Shown: positions 25,618-34,356 of the stretch, in pieces | Layout of the letters: each line of letters opens with the position of its first letter | Numbering within the stretch: the first letter of the stretch is position 1 | NCBI RefSeq assembly: GCF_900100315.1 | Contig: NZ_FNFF01000001.1 | Location: forward strand, 1,054,001-1,118,000 | DNA length: 64,000 nucleotides | Source: Streptomyces indicus | GTDB taxonomy: Bacteria > Actinomycetota > Actinomycetes > Streptomycetales > Streptomycetaceae | Reading direction: 5' to 3' | Program-made: the position numbers and the translations under genes | The notes under the pieces: model-generated | Seen by the model: the letters and a program-made list of their open reading frames with translations, nothing else | The model's database searches: none | Told to the model about the DNA's origin: nothing

Positions 25618-27899
25618 CGTCCGCCCCCGATCTCGATCAGGGTGAACTCCGGCTCCGGTACGCGGCGTCCGGTGCGCGCGTCGGTGACGGCCGCGCCCCA
25701 CTGGGTGAACTCCGGTGTCTTGTCGCGGTATCCGCGGTTGCCGCGCAGGGTGATGCGTCGGCTGTCGCGGACGCTCATCGCTGACGGGTGCGGTCCGAGG
25801 ACGGTCGCGACGCGGAAGAACACCGAGTTGGCGAAGAGCAGGTCGCGGCAGCGGTCGAGTACGGCGGCCTGGGAGCGCCAGCCGTGGATGTGGTCCTCGG
25901 TCTGGAGGGCGAGGAACTCCCAGTGCGCCACGGCGCTCAGGACGACCTCGCGCCGTTCGTGGTGCTCGACCGACAGCTCGTACAGGCGCGCGGGTATCGC
26001 GGTGTCCTGGACCAGAAGGCCGTTGTCCGACCAGCCGTTGGCGCTCCAGATATTGGCGAAGGTGCCGCCTCCGCCGCGCACCCAGATGCTGTGCTTGTGG
26101 CGGCCGCGATAGGTGTAGCCGGGGTTGCCGGTCTCGGCGGCCCCCTCGGGGTGCCACTTCACGAACTGGGTGGTGATGTCGGCGAGTTGGGACCCCGGGC
26201 CGGAGCGCCACAGGAGGCTGACCGCGCCGGGGGTCTGCTCGGCGGTGTCGAGGCCGAGGCCGCTGACGTGGTTGCGTCCCCCGTGCGGCGTGGAGAGCAG
26301 GGCCCGTGGGCGGTCCGGGTCGCCGAAGTGCGGGTGGGCGTCCACCGTGCGCAGCCAGGTCTGGCGCGGGTGCAGGCCGATGAGCCGTGAACGGGTGTGC
26401 AGGGCCAGGGTGTCGCTCAGGTGGTACTGGCCGATGGGCACGAAGACGGTGTCGTGCCGGTCGACCGCCGCCTGGAAGACCGCGAGGTCGTCCGCGCCCC
26501 GGCCGATCGTGCGGCCCATCCGCCGCGCCACGTCGGCCACGCTCACCCATTCCTCGACGGGTGGGGGCGGTGGGGCGTCGGTGCGCAGCACGGACCGGAC
26601 ACGGTCGGCACTCACTCCGCTCGCGGTCTGCACGGAAACGCCGTCGCGCCTCGACTCGGCGCCGGTCAGGGCGTCTTCGACGCGCAGGCCGTACGTGAGC
26701 TCGCGGACGACGCCGTCTCCCGGGCCGCCGGTACGCGTGCCGCTCTGCGCACGCCGGAGCAGGGTCGGGGTCGCGGTGGTCGTGCAGTCGAGGAGCGTGA
26801 ATTGGTTGCCGAGGCGGATCAGGTCGTTCTCCGCGCCGGGGATCGACGTACTGTCGTTGAGCACCGCCACCGCGTCGGTGACCGCGTCGAAGTGGGAGCG
26901 CTCGACGTAGAGGTGCTGCCACTGGTCCGGGAAGGACTCGAAGCCGCGCGGGGTGCGGGCCACCACGGCGCGGACGACGGTCAGCTTGGCGTCGTTGAAC
27001 ATCGTGACCGCGGCCCTGCGCTGCCCCTCGAAGCGGCAGTCGAGCAGCGTGGTCTGCCAGCCCGCCGAGGCCGCGTACGCCTGGAGGCCGACGTCGCCGC
27101 CGAAGACCCGTACGCGCTGGATCAGGTTGGCGTTGTGGTCGATGCCCGCGAGGCCCTCGCCCACCTCGATGTCCAGATCCTGGAGGACGCACAGTTGGGC
27201 GCCGCCGAAGCGGACGGCGAGCGCGTCCGGGTTGCCGGGCTCGATGCGCAGGTCGAGGTTGATCAGCCCGGAGCCGAAGGTGTCGTTGTTGGCGTACGAG
27301 ACGGGTCCGCCGACCGGGCGGCGCAGGAAGCCGAACATCTCGCGCGGTGTGCCGTCGGCGTATCCGGGGGTGTGGGCCGCGAGCACGAAGAGGGGGCGGC
27401 GGCGGCCGTATCCGATGACGCGCACCGAGTCGGGCACCGTGACGCGCGAGGTCAGCCGGTAGCTGCCCTCGGGAACGAGGACGACTCCGCCGCCGTCGCC
27501 CTTCGGGAAGTCCCGGGCGCCGAGCAGGATGTCGCCGAGCCCGTTGGCCTGGCCGCGCCGCGAGGCCTCGTCGAGTGCGGCCTGGACGGCGGCGGTGTCG
27601 TCGCCCACGCCGTCCGCGTGCACCTCGTAGCCGGGGCTGCCGAGCAGGACGGCGGCGGGGTCCGGCGGCCGGCTGGTGTGGATCGAGCGGTACGGGACGG
27701 GGTCGGCGTAGGCGGCCGGTGACGCCGCCGGGGTCGCGGCCGACGCGGGCCGCGGCAGCAGCGGTACGGCGGCGACGGCGGCTCCGAGGCCGACGAAGCC
27801 TCGTCTGGACAGGCTGCGGTCCGGCGCGGCGGTCGCGCCGCGGTGTGTCGCTCCGGACGCGCCGGGCGTGCCGGACGCGCCGGGGGCAGGCGAAGACAT
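25614..27899 (-). CDS. Tat-exported double beta-helix protein (GH55/pectate-lyase-3 type)
   Basis: The 761-residue protein has a Tat signal (LSRRGFVGLGAAVAAVPLL) and two right-handed beta-helix segments, each opened by the pectate-lyase-3 pattern: DGVGDDTAAVQAALDEASRR near residue 95 and RGADDLAVFQAAVDRHDTVF near 465. Two fused helices are the architecture of GH55 exo-beta-1,3-glucanases, but the catalytic residues are not obvious, so lyase or epimerase activity is possible. It is the first structural gene of an operon read away from the LacI repressor gene, and overlaps the GH26-like gene. Confidence 0.8.
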   Translation of the reverse strand: MSSPAPGASGTPGASGATHRGATAAPDRSLSRRGFVGLGAAVAAVPLLPRPASAATPAASPAAYADPVPYRSIHTSRPPDPAAVLLGSPGYEVHADGVGDDTAAVQAALDEASRRGQANGLGDILLGARDFPKGDGGGVVLVPEGSYRLTSRVTVPDSVRVIGYGRRRPLFVLAAHTPGYADGTPREMFGFLRRPVGGPVSYANNDTFGSGLINLDLRIEPGNPDALAVRFGGAQLCVLQDLDIEVGEGLAGIDHNANLIQRVRVFGGDVGLQAYAASAGWQTTLLDCRFEGQRRAAVTMFNDAKLTVVRAVVARTPRGFESFPDQWQHLYVERSHFDAVTDAVAVLNDSTSIPGAENDLIRLGNQFTLLDCTTTATPTLLRRAQSGTRTGGPGDGVVRELTYGLRVEDALTGAESRRDGVSVQTASGVSADRVRSVLRTDAPPPPPVEEWVSVADVARRMGRTIGRGADDLAVFQAAVDRHDTVFVPIGQYHLSDTLALHTRSRLIGLHPRQTWLRTVDAHPHFGDPDRPRALLSTPHGGRNHVSGLGLDTAEQTPGAVSLLWRSGPGSQLADITTQFVKWHPEGAAETGNPGYTYRGRHKHSIWVRGGGGTFANIWSANGWSDNGLLVQDTAIPARLYELSVEHHERREVVLSAVAHWEFLALQTEDHIHGWRSQAAVLDRCRDLLFANSVFFRVATVLGPHPSAMSVRDSRRITLRGNRGYRDKTPEFTQWGAAVTDARTGRRVPEPEFTLIEIGGGR

Positions 27900-27945
27900 G
27901 CGGAACTCCCTCTACTGTGCGGGCAGTTGGGATGGTTCGGTGCGG

Positions 27946-28962
27946 TCAGCGGGCGGCCGCCACGGTCTGCCCCGGCTGCGGGGCGCAGGGCAGGATCCGG
28001 TGGCGGTCCACCGCACGCCCGTCGATGAGGTCGGCGAGCAGGGCCAGGGCCTGCGCACCCATCTCCTCGCGGGGGATGCGGAAGCCGGTCCAGGACAGCT
28101 CGCTGCGCAGGGGCAGTTCGGGTTGTCCGAGCACGGCGAGGGACAGGTCGCGGGGCACGTCCAGGCCGCGCCGCGCTGCCGCGGCGCGGAGCTCCTCGGC
28201 GCGGTGGCTCTCGGCGAGCAGCAGCCCGGTGAGCCGGTTGTCGAGGACGAGGTCGACGATCTCGTCCGGGGTGAGACCGGCGGGGTCGAGGGTGAGCGGC
28301 CGCAGTCCCGCCTCGCGCAGCGCCGCGCGGTAGCCGGCGAGGCGGTCCCGGTGCGCCTCCCGGTCGCCCGCGGCACCCACGTATCCGATGCGCTCGTGGC
28401 CATGGCTGAGGAGGACGCCGACGACGTCGGCCGTGGCCCGCGCATAGTCGGCCCCGACGAACGCGAGGTCCGCCCCGCCGGGCAGCTCGCGCCGACCCAC
28501 GAAAACGAACGGGAAGCCGTCCTCGCTCAGCCGTGCCAGCTCCGCCTTGTCCTCGCCGCGCCCGAGCAGCACGCAGCCGTCGGTGACCGCCAGTTGGGCA
28601 CGGCCCTGTGCGGTGAGGCTGCGCCGGCCGTCCACGACCGGGGCGCTGGTGAACAGCAGCAGGTCGCAGGCGCGCCGTTCGGCCTCGGCCTCGATGCCGC
28701 GCAGGAACGGAAAGTAGAAGTCGGCGCCGGTGGAGGGGAAGACCGGCTCGTACGTGAAGACGCCGACGATCTGGTTGCGGCCCCGCGCCAGACGCTGGGC
28801 CAGCGGGTTCGCGGTGTATCCGGTACGGGTGATCGCGTCCATGACGCGCCGCCGGGTGGCCTCGCCCACGCGGTCGTGCGCGGCGTTGAGGACGAGGGAG
28901 ACAGTCGCCTGGCTCACCCCGGCCATCCGTGCCACATCGGCCTGCGTCACGCGCCCTGCCAC
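27946..28962 (-). CDS. LacI-family repressor 1
   Basis: The 338-residue regulator starts at a GTG behind GGGAGG. The helix-turn-helix is VTQADVARMAGVSQATVSLV with hinge VGEATRRRVMDAI, followed by a periplasmic-binding-type effector domain (GVFTYEPVFPSTGADFYFPF; SWTGFRIPREEMGAQAL). It lies upstream of the beta-helix and GH26-like genes, 47 bp before the former, so autoregulation together with the operon is likely. It shares the effector-pocket sequence GVFTYEPVFPST with the divergent LacI, so the two are paralogues that probably see related sugars. Confidence 0.92.
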   Translation of the reverse strand: MAGRVTQADVARMAGVSQATVSLVLNAAHDRVGEATRRRVMDAITRTGYTANPLAQRLARGRNQIVGVFTYEPVFPSTGADFYFPFLRGIEAEAERRACDLLLFTSAPVVDGRRSLTAQGRAQLAVTDGCVLLGRGEDKAELARLSEDGFPFVFVGRRELPGGADLAFVGADYARATADVVGVLLSHGHERIGYVGAAGDREAHRDRLAGYRAALREAGLRPLTLDPAGLTPDEIVDLVLDNRLTGLLLAESHRAEELRAAAARRGLDVPRDLSLAVLGQPELPLRSELSWTGFRIPREEMGAQALALLADLIDGRAVDRHRILPCAPQPGQTVAAAR

Positions 28963-28982
28963 GCCCCACCTCCCGCCGGTCC

Positions 28983-28996
28983 GTCATGCGCATAAC
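28983..28996. promoter_or_regulatory. Palindromic operator O1
   Basis: GTCATGCGCATAAC, near-perfect palindrome with central CG, 20 bp before the start of LacI 1 and downstream of its promoter. Pairs with O2, 101 bp centre to centre. Confidence 0.6.
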
Positions 28997-29040
28997 TGGC
29001 TGCCCCGGCCGGGCTGTCCGCCGGGGCCGTCTGGGCACGG

Positions 29041-29070
29041 ATGCTCAAGGCTGCGGAACCGGGGTGTCAA
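29041..29070 (-). promoter_or_regulatory. Promoter for LacI 1 and the hydrolase operon
   Basis: Minus-strand TTGACA (complement of 29065-29070), an 18-base spacer, then GAGCAT (complement of 29041-29046). The -35 is perfect. The promoter sits between operators O1 and O2. Confidence 0.55.
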
Positions 29071-29083
29071 GGGCCGGGCTGTT

Positions 29084-29097
29084 GTTATCCGTATAAC
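29084..29097. promoter_or_regulatory. Palindromic operator O2
   Basis: GTTATCCGTATAAC, palindromic except the central flank, with the LacI-typical CG centre. It lies 13 bp upstream of the minus-strand -35. Confidence 0.62.
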
Positions 29098-29216
29098 CGG
29101 GAGGCGCGGACTTGCCGGCCGAGGGGGACGGACGCCGGACCTTCCGGGCCCCAACTCCCGCCCCCACCAGGGCACTTGCCGGGCGTGACCCCACCCGAGC
29201 GTCGGCACTGAATTGC

Positions 29217-29228
29217 TAATCCGTATTA
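29217..29228. promoter_or_regulatory. Palindromic operator O3
   Basis: TAATCCGTATTA, a 12-bp near-palindrome with CG centre, 17 bp upstream of the plus-strand -35. Related to O4 but with a different half-site from O1/O2. Confidence 0.62.
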
Positions 29229-29245
29229 CTCCTGCCGCAACACCC

Positions 29246-29275
29246 TTGACGCAGCGCGTGATCCGCCCCTAGCTT
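29246..29275 (+). promoter_or_regulatory. Promoter for LacI 2 and the ABC importer genes
   Basis: TTGACG at 29246-29251, an 18-base spacer and TAGCTT at 29270-29275. It lies between O3 and O4, mirroring the arrangement on the other strand. Confidence 0.6.
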
Positions 29276-29295
29276 CCTCGGCATCCGCTCCAAGC

Positions 29296-29305
29296 AATAC
29301 GTATT
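29296..29305. promoter_or_regulatory. Palindromic operator O4
   Basis: AATACGTATT is a perfect 10-bp palindrome, 20 bp past the -10 and 29 bp before the LacI 2 start. A repressor here would block initiation or early elongation. Confidence 0.65.
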
Positions 29306-29334
29306 AGCCACGCTACGTGAGGGGTTTCCCGCCC

Positions 29335-30360
29335 ATGTCTCAGGCTCCCGGCCGGCTCACCCAGCGGGACATCGCGCGTCTCGCCGGAGTCAGCCAGACC
29401 ACGGTGTCGCTGGTGCTCAACAACCGGCCGGACGCGGCCCGTATCGCGCCCGAGACGCGGGAGCGGGTGCTGCGGGTGATCCGCGAGACCGGGTACGCGG
29501 CCGATCCGCTGGCCCGCCGGATGCTCAAGCAGCTCAACCAGATCCTCGGGGTGTTCACCTACGAGCCGGTCTTCCCCTCCACGAGCGCCGACTTCTACTA
29601 CCCGTTCCTGCGCGGGATCGAGGAGAGCGCCGAGGAGAGCGGCTGCGATCTGCTGCTGTTCACCAGCGCTCCGGTGCAGGACGGGCTGCGCCGGATCTTC
29701 CACGAGAACAACCGGCTGCGGGTGGCCGACGGCTGTGTGCTGCTCGGTCGCGAGATCCCCGCGGCCGAGCTGAGCCGCCTGGTCGCCGAGGAGTACCCGT
29801 TCGTCTGCGTCGGACGGCGGGACGACGCGGACGGGCGCGCGGTGCCGTACGTGGGTGCCGACTATGTGGCCGCGACGGCCGAACAGGTCGACCGGGCACG
29901 GGCGTCGGGGCACGAGCGGTTCGCGTTCGTCGGGCCCGGTGCGGGTGCCGAGTCCTCGGCGGACCGGCTCGCGGGCTTCCGCCGCGCGGCCGGCGAGGAC
30001 GCGCCGCAGGTCGGCGTGGAGGTGCCCGAGCCGGCCGACCGCTTGGAGCGGATCCTCGACGCGGGCGCCACGGCCGTCTTCGTGGACTTCCTCTCCGACG
30101 CCGTGGAGCTGACCCACGCGGCGCACGCCCGTGGTCTGCGCATCCCCGAGGACCTCTCGGTGATCGCGCTCGGCGATCCCACGACGCCGGTCGAAGCCCC
30201 GTACGCCTACACGGGCTTCACCATCCCCCGCCAGGAGATGGGCCGCCAGGCCGTCGAGCTCCTGACGCAGATGCTGCACGGCCAGGCGCCGGTCACCCAG
30301 CGCCTGCTCGCCTGCCGGCCGGTACAGGGCGGCACGCTCGCCCCGCCGCCGCGCCGCTGA
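29335..30360 (+). CDS. LacI-family repressor 2
   Basis: The 341-residue regulator starts at the ATG of MSQAPGRLTQ; an in-frame GTG at 29317 lacks a ribosome site. The helix-turn-helix is LTQRDIARLAGVSQTTVSLV, with effector domain GVFTYEPVFPSTSADFYYPF and TGFTIPRQEMGRQAV. It differs from LacI 1 in the recognition helix (SQTT against SQAT), in keeping with the different half-sites of O3/O4. It probably controls itself, the FAD oxidoreductase and the sugar importer genes that follow on the same strand. Confidence 0.92.
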   Translation: MSQAPGRLTQRDIARLAGVSQTTVSLVLNNRPDAARIAPETRERVLRVIRETGYAADPLARRMLKQLNQILGVFTYEPVFPSTSADFYYPFLRGIEESAEESGCDLLLFTSAPVQDGLRRIFHENNRLRVADGCVLLGREIPAAELSRLVAEEYPFVCVGRRDDADGRAVPYVGADYVAATAEQVDRARASGHERFAFVGPGAGAESSADRLAGFRRAAGEDAPQVGVEVPEPADRLERILDAGATAVFVDFLSDAVELTHAAHARGLRIPEDLSVIALGDPTTPVEAPYAYTGFTIPRQEMGRQAVELLTQMLHGQAPVTQRLLACRPVQGGTLAPPPRR

Positions 30361-30372
30361 ACCGACGCCCCT

Positions 30373-30462
30373 GCACAGCACCACGCACTGCACCGACGCA
30401 CCACGGCCGCACCACGGCAACTCGCCGCACAGCACCACCGCACGGCACAGCACCACCGCACA
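30373..30462 (+). repeat. CA-rich leader with 18-bp repeats
   Basis: gcacagcaccac occurs at 30373, 30427 and 30445; the last two belong to an 18-bp tandem (30427-30444, 30445-30462). The tract is almost free of T and would stay unstructured in RNA ahead of the FAD oxidoreductase ribosome site. Confidence 0.7.
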
Positions 30463-30487
30463 CGTTCCTTCCACACAAAGGAGACCC

Positions 30488-32083
30488 ATGCAAGCGGACG
30501 TCCTCGTCATAGGCGGCGGCACCGGCGGAGTCGCCGCGGCGCTCGGTGCGCTGCGGGCCGGCCGGAGCGTGCTGCTCACCGAGGAGTACGACTGGCTCGG
30601 CGGGCAGCTCACCAGCCAGGCCGTGCCCCCGGACGAGCACACGTGGATCGAGCAGTTCGGCGCGACGGCCTCGTACCGCTCGCTGCGGGACGGCGTCCGC
30701 GACTACTACCGGCGCCACTACCCGCTCACCGAGGCGGCCCGCGCCCGCCGGGACCTCAACCCCGGTGCGGGACACGTCAGCCGGCTGTGCCACGAGCCCC
30801 GGGTCTCGGTGGCCGTGATCGACGCGATGCTCGCCCCGTACCGCGGCTCGGGCCGGCTGACCGTGCTCCAGCCCTACCGTCCGGTCGCGGCCGAGACCGA
30901 CGGCGACCGGGTCACCGCCGTGACGGTGGAGCACCGGGACACCGGCGAGCGGCTCACCCTGACCGGTGCGTACGTCCTGGACGCCACCGAGACCGGTGAG
31001 CTGCTGCCGCTCACGGGGACGGAGTACGTCACCGGGTTCGAGGCGCAGTCCGACACCGGGGAGCCCAGCGCGCCCGAGGAGGCGCAGCCGCTGAACCTCC
31101 AGGCCGTCTCGTACTGCTTCGCGCTCGACCACGTCGACGGCGACCACACCATCGACAAGCCGGCCTCGTACGACTTCTGGCGCAGTTACCAACCCTCCTT
31201 CTGGGGCGCGCCGTTGCTCTCCTTCAAGGCCCCGCATCCGCGCACCCTGGAGCTGGTCGAGCGCGGGTTCACGCCGAACCCGGGGGACGATCCGCTGTCG
31301 GTGATCGCCGACCAGCGGGTCAGCGGCGGGGACATGAACCTGTGGACGTTCCGGCGTATCGCGGCCCGCGACATGTTCACGCCGGGCGCGTACGAGAGCG
31401 ACATCACGCTCGTCAACTGGCCGATGATCGACTACCTGGAGGGTCCGGCCCTCGAAGTGCCGGACGCCGCGGGGCACTTGGCGCGGGCCAAGGAGCTGTC
31501 GTTCTCGATGCTGTACTGGCTGCAGACCGAGGCCCCGCGCGCCGACGGCGGCACCGGCTTCCCGGGCCTGCGGCTGCGCGGCGACGTCACCGGCTCGGCG
31601 GACGGCCTCGCGCAGGCCCCGTACCACCGTGAATCGCGCCGGATCCGCGCCGAGTACACCGTCGTCGAGCAGGATCTCTCGCTCGACGTGCGCGGCGGCA
31701 AGGGCGCCGTGAACTACGGGGACACGGTCGGCATCGGGATGTACCGCATCGACCTGCACCCCTCGACGGGCGGCGACAACTACATCGACGTGCCGTCCAG
31801 CCCGTTCGAGATCCCGCTGGGCGCGCTGATCCCGCAGCGCATGGAGAACCTCCTGCCGGCGTCCAAGAACCTCGGCACCACCCACATCACCAACGGCTGC
31901 TACCGGCTGCACCCCGTCGAGTGGAACATCGGCGAGGCCGCAGGGCTCCTCGCGGCGCACTGCGTCGAGCAGGGGCTGAGCCCGCGCGCCGTGCGCAACA
32001 CCCCCGAACGGCTCGAGACCTTCCAGCGACTGCTCACCTCGCATGGCGTGGAGCTGCGCTGGCCCGACATCAGCGGCTACTGA
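30488..32083 (+). CDS. FAD-dependent oxidoreductase (PF12831-like)
   Basis: The 531-residue protein opens with the FAD dinucleotide fold VLVIGGGTGGVAAALGALRA and LTEEYDWLGGQLTSQ, the signature of the FAD_oxidored family often annotated near xanthan-lyase or other polysaccharide genes. A second FAD contact is NLLPASKNLGTTHITNGCYR near residue 455, and ATETGELLPL resembles the family's central motif. There is no signal peptide. It sits between LacI 2 and the sugar importer, 15 bp before the binding-protein gene, so oxidation of an imported or cell-bound sugar derivative is plausible. The reaction is unknown. Confidence 0.85.
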   Translation: MQADVLVIGGGTGGVAAALGALRAGRSVLLTEEYDWLGGQLTSQAVPPDEHTWIEQFGATASYRSLRDGVRDYYRRHYPLTEAARARRDLNPGAGHVSRLCHEPRVSVAVIDAMLAPYRGSGRLTVLQPYRPVAAETDGDRVTAVTVEHRDTGERLTLTGAYVLDATETGELLPLTGTEYVTGFEAQSDTGEPSAPEEAQPLNLQAVSYCFALDHVDGDHTIDKPASYDFWRSYQPSFWGAPLLSFKAPHPRTLELVERGFTPNPGDDPLSVIADQRVSGGDMNLWTFRRIAARDMFTPGAYESDITLVNWPMIDYLEGPALEVPDAAGHLARAKELSFSMLYWLQTEAPRADGGTGFPGLRLRGDVTGSADGLAQAPYHRESRRIRAEYTVVEQDLSLDVRGGKGAVNYGDTVGIGMYRIDLHPSTGGDNYIDVPSSPFEIPLGALIPQRMENLLPASKNLGTTHITNGCYRLHPVEWNIGEAAGLLAAHCVEQGLSPRAVRNTPERLETFQRLLTSHGVELRWPDISGY

Positions 32084-32098
32084 TCAGGAGCACCCCTC

Positions 32099-33358
32099 AT
32101 GCGCAAGCAGACCCGCATACGGCTCACCGCACTCGCCGCCGGCTCGGTCCTGGCGCTCACCGCCTGCGGCGGCGGATCCGGCACCGCGTCCGACGGTCCC
32201 GTCCATCTGCGGATGACGGTCTGGTCCGGCTCCCCCGAGCACCTGAAGCTCCTGAACGGGATCGCGGACGAGTACCGCAAGGCGCACCCGGACGTGAAGT
32301 CCGTCAAGTTCGACGTGCTGCCGCTGGAGAACTACACGACGACGCTGACCACCCAGATCGCCGGCGGCAAGTCACCCGACCTGGCGTGGATCTTCGAGAA
32401 CTCGGCCGCGGACTTCGTGTCCTCGGGCGCGCTCGCCGAGGCGAAGGTGAAGAACGCCGAGGACGTCCTGCCGTCGGCGAAGAAGCTCTGGGAGCAGGAC
32501 GGCAAGCTGTACGCCTACCCCTTCTCCACCTCCCCGTTCGGCGTGTTCGTCAACACGGACATGCTGAAGGAGGCCGGGCAGCCCACGCCCGCCGAGCTGA
32601 TCGAGCAGGGCAAGTGGACCTGGGACGAGGTCTCGAAGCTCGGCGCCGCGGTGCACGACAAGAGCGGCAGGACCGGCATGGTGATCCGCGACTTCGACTA
32701 CAAGGCCTGGGACAACCTCGCCACGTACTGGAGCGCCTGGGGCGCCGAGGCCTGGTCCGAGGACGGCAAGACCTGCGGGTTCGACAAGCCCGAGATGGTC
32801 GAGGCGATGACCTCGCTGCACAAGGCGGTCTTCGAGGACGAGTCGATGCTCGCCCCGGGCACCACCGCGGACTTCTTCGCGGGCGAGTCCGCGATGACCG
32901 TCACGCAGATGAGCCGCGCCTCCCTCCTGGAGGACAAGTTCAAGTGGGACTTCGTGCCGCTGCCGAGCGGCCCGAAGGGTGAGTACGACGTGATCGGGCA
33001 GGCTGGGATCGCGCGGCTTGCCAAGAGCGCGCACCCCGAAGAGGCCGACGGGTTCCTGGAGTTCCTGACGAACCCGGAGAACTCCGCGAAGCTCGGCGCC
33101 TACTTCCCGCAGGCCCGCACCTCCCAGCTGGACCCCGCCACCCTCGCCAAGTCGAATCCGAAGCTCAGTGAGCAGCAGCTCGCGGACGTGGTGGTCGACG
33201 GCATCAAGAAGGGCAAGGTCAAGCCGGTCCACATCGGCCAGGCGGAGATCAACGAAGCGGTGCGCGGCGCGCTCGACCCGCTGTGGAAGAAGGACGCGGA
33301 CGTCGAGAAGGTCCTGCGGGGCGTGTGCACCGCGATCAAGCCCCTGCTGGAGCAGTGA
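32099..33358 (+). CDS. Sugar ABC transporter substrate-binding lipoprotein
   Basis: The 419-residue protein has a lipoprotein signal with lipobox LTAC (Cys23) followed by GGGSG, and the fold of the family 1 extracellular solute-binding proteins: MTVWSGSPEHLKLLNGIADE, GKSPDLAWIFENSAADFV, and FFAGESAMTVTQMSRASL. It would capture an oligosaccharide outside the membrane and deliver it to the two permeases encoded next. The operon lacks the ATPase, which in Streptomyces is often the shared MsiK. LacI 2 control is likely. Confidence 0.93.
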   Translation: MRKQTRIRLTALAAGSVLALTACGGGSGTASDGPVHLRMTVWSGSPEHLKLLNGIADEYRKAHPDVKSVKFDVLPLENYTTTLTTQIAGGKSPDLAWIFENSAADFVSSGALAEAKVKNAEDVLPSAKKLWEQDGKLYAYPFSTSPFGVFVNTDMLKEAGQPTPAELIEQGKWTWDEVSKLGAAVHDKSGRTGMVIRDFDYKAWDNLATYWSAWGAEAWSEDGKTCGFDKPEMVEAMTSLHKAVFEDESMLAPGTTADFFAGESAMTVTQMSRASLLEDKFKWDFVPLPSGPKGEYDVIGQAGIARLAKSAHPEEADGFLEFLTNPENSAKLGAYFPQARTSQLDPATLAKSNPKLSEQQLADVVVDGIKKGKVKPVHIGQAEINEAVRGALDPLWKKDADVEKVLRGVCTAIKPLLEQ

Positions 33359-33390
33359 CCTCGGATGAAGACCCCCGATCGGACGTCCCC

Positions 33391-34356
33391 ATGAAAACCC
33401 TCGAACGTCCCCGCACCCCCGCCGCCGGCCGGTCCGGCGGCGGGGAGGCCGGCCGCCCCGCCACCCGGCGTCCGCTGTGGACCGCCAGGCGCCGCGACCA
33501 GCTGGCCGGCTACCTCTTCATCGCGCCGCAGCTGATCGGCTCGGTCCTGTTCGTGCTGATCCCGCTGGGCCTGGTGGTCTGGTACAGCTTCCACGAGTGG
33601 AACGTGCTCGCCGGCACCTTCCACTCGGTGGGCGGCGACAACTACCAGAAGCTCCTGGACGATCCGAAGCTTCCGGGCGTCCTGAAGTCCACGGCCTACT
33701 TCTCGGTCGGGCTCGTCGTCCTCAACCTCTCGCTGGCCCTGGCCCTCGCGGTGCTGCTCAACCAGAAGCTGCGCGGCAGCGTGGTGTTCCGGACCTTGTT
33801 CTTCTCGCCGGTCGTGGTCTCGCTCGTCGCCTGGACGATCGTGTGGGGCTTCCTGCTCCAGAAGAACGGCGGCATCAACGCGGGCCTGGACCTGTTCGGC
33901 ATCGAGGGGCCCAACTGGCTGCGCAGCGAAGGCACTTCGATGGCCGCCGTCATCGTGGTCCAGGTCTTCAAGAACGTGGGCCTGAACATGGTGCTCTTCC
34001 TCGCCGCCCTCCAGGGCGTGCCGCGCGAGCTGTACGAGGCGGCGACGATGGACGGCGCCGGGCGCTGGCTGCAGTTCTGGAAGATCACGATGCCGATGAT
34101 CAGCCCGACGGTGCTGCTCACCTCGATCATCACGGTGGTCGGCTCACTGCAAGTGTTCGCGCAGATCGCGGTGCTCACGCAGGGCGGGCCGAACAGCTCC
34201 ACGACCGTCCTCGTCTACTACCTCTACCAACAGGCCTTCAAGTTCCACCACTTCGGCTACGGCGCGACGCTCTCCGTGCTCCTCTTCGTGATCGTGCTCG
34301 TGCTGACCGTGATCCAGTGGCAGATGCGCAAGAAGTGGGTCTTCCATGAGTCGTAA
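33391..34356 (+). CDS. Sugar ABC transporter permease (MalF type)
   Basis: The 321-residue permease has a basic N-terminal tail and six predicted membrane helices. The EAA loop that docks the ATPase is YEAATMDGAGRWLQFWKITM. The chosen ATG is 33391; a GTG at 33355 overlapping the binding-protein stop is an alternative that would couple translation. It pairs with the next gene, which it overlaps by 11 bp. Confidence 0.92.
   Translation: MKTLERPRTPAAGRSGGGEAGRPATRRPLWTARRRDQLAGYLFIAPQLIGSVLFVLIPLGLVVWYSFHEWNVLAGTFHSVGGDNYQKLLDDPKLPGVLKSTAYFSVGLVVLNLSLALALAVLLNQKLRGSVVFRTLFFSPVVVSLVAWTIVWGFLLQKNGGINAGLDLFGIEGPNWLRSEGTSMAAVIVVQVFKNVGLNMVLFLAALQGVPRELYEAATMDGAGRWLQFWKITMPMISPTVLLTSIITVVGSLQVFAQIAVLTQGGPNSSTTVLVYYLYQQAFKFHHFGYGATLSVLLFVIVLVLTVIQWQMRKKWVFHES

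Noticed and set aside
24622..27192. Long minus-strand frame across the beta-helix gene
   Set aside because: It is a high-GC shadow of the real gene; only its last third, from 25617, is the GH26-like gene.
30361..30487. Possible CRISPR-like array in the CA-rich leader
   Set aside because: Repeats are 12-18 bp, adjacent and without unique spacers, and no cas genes are near.
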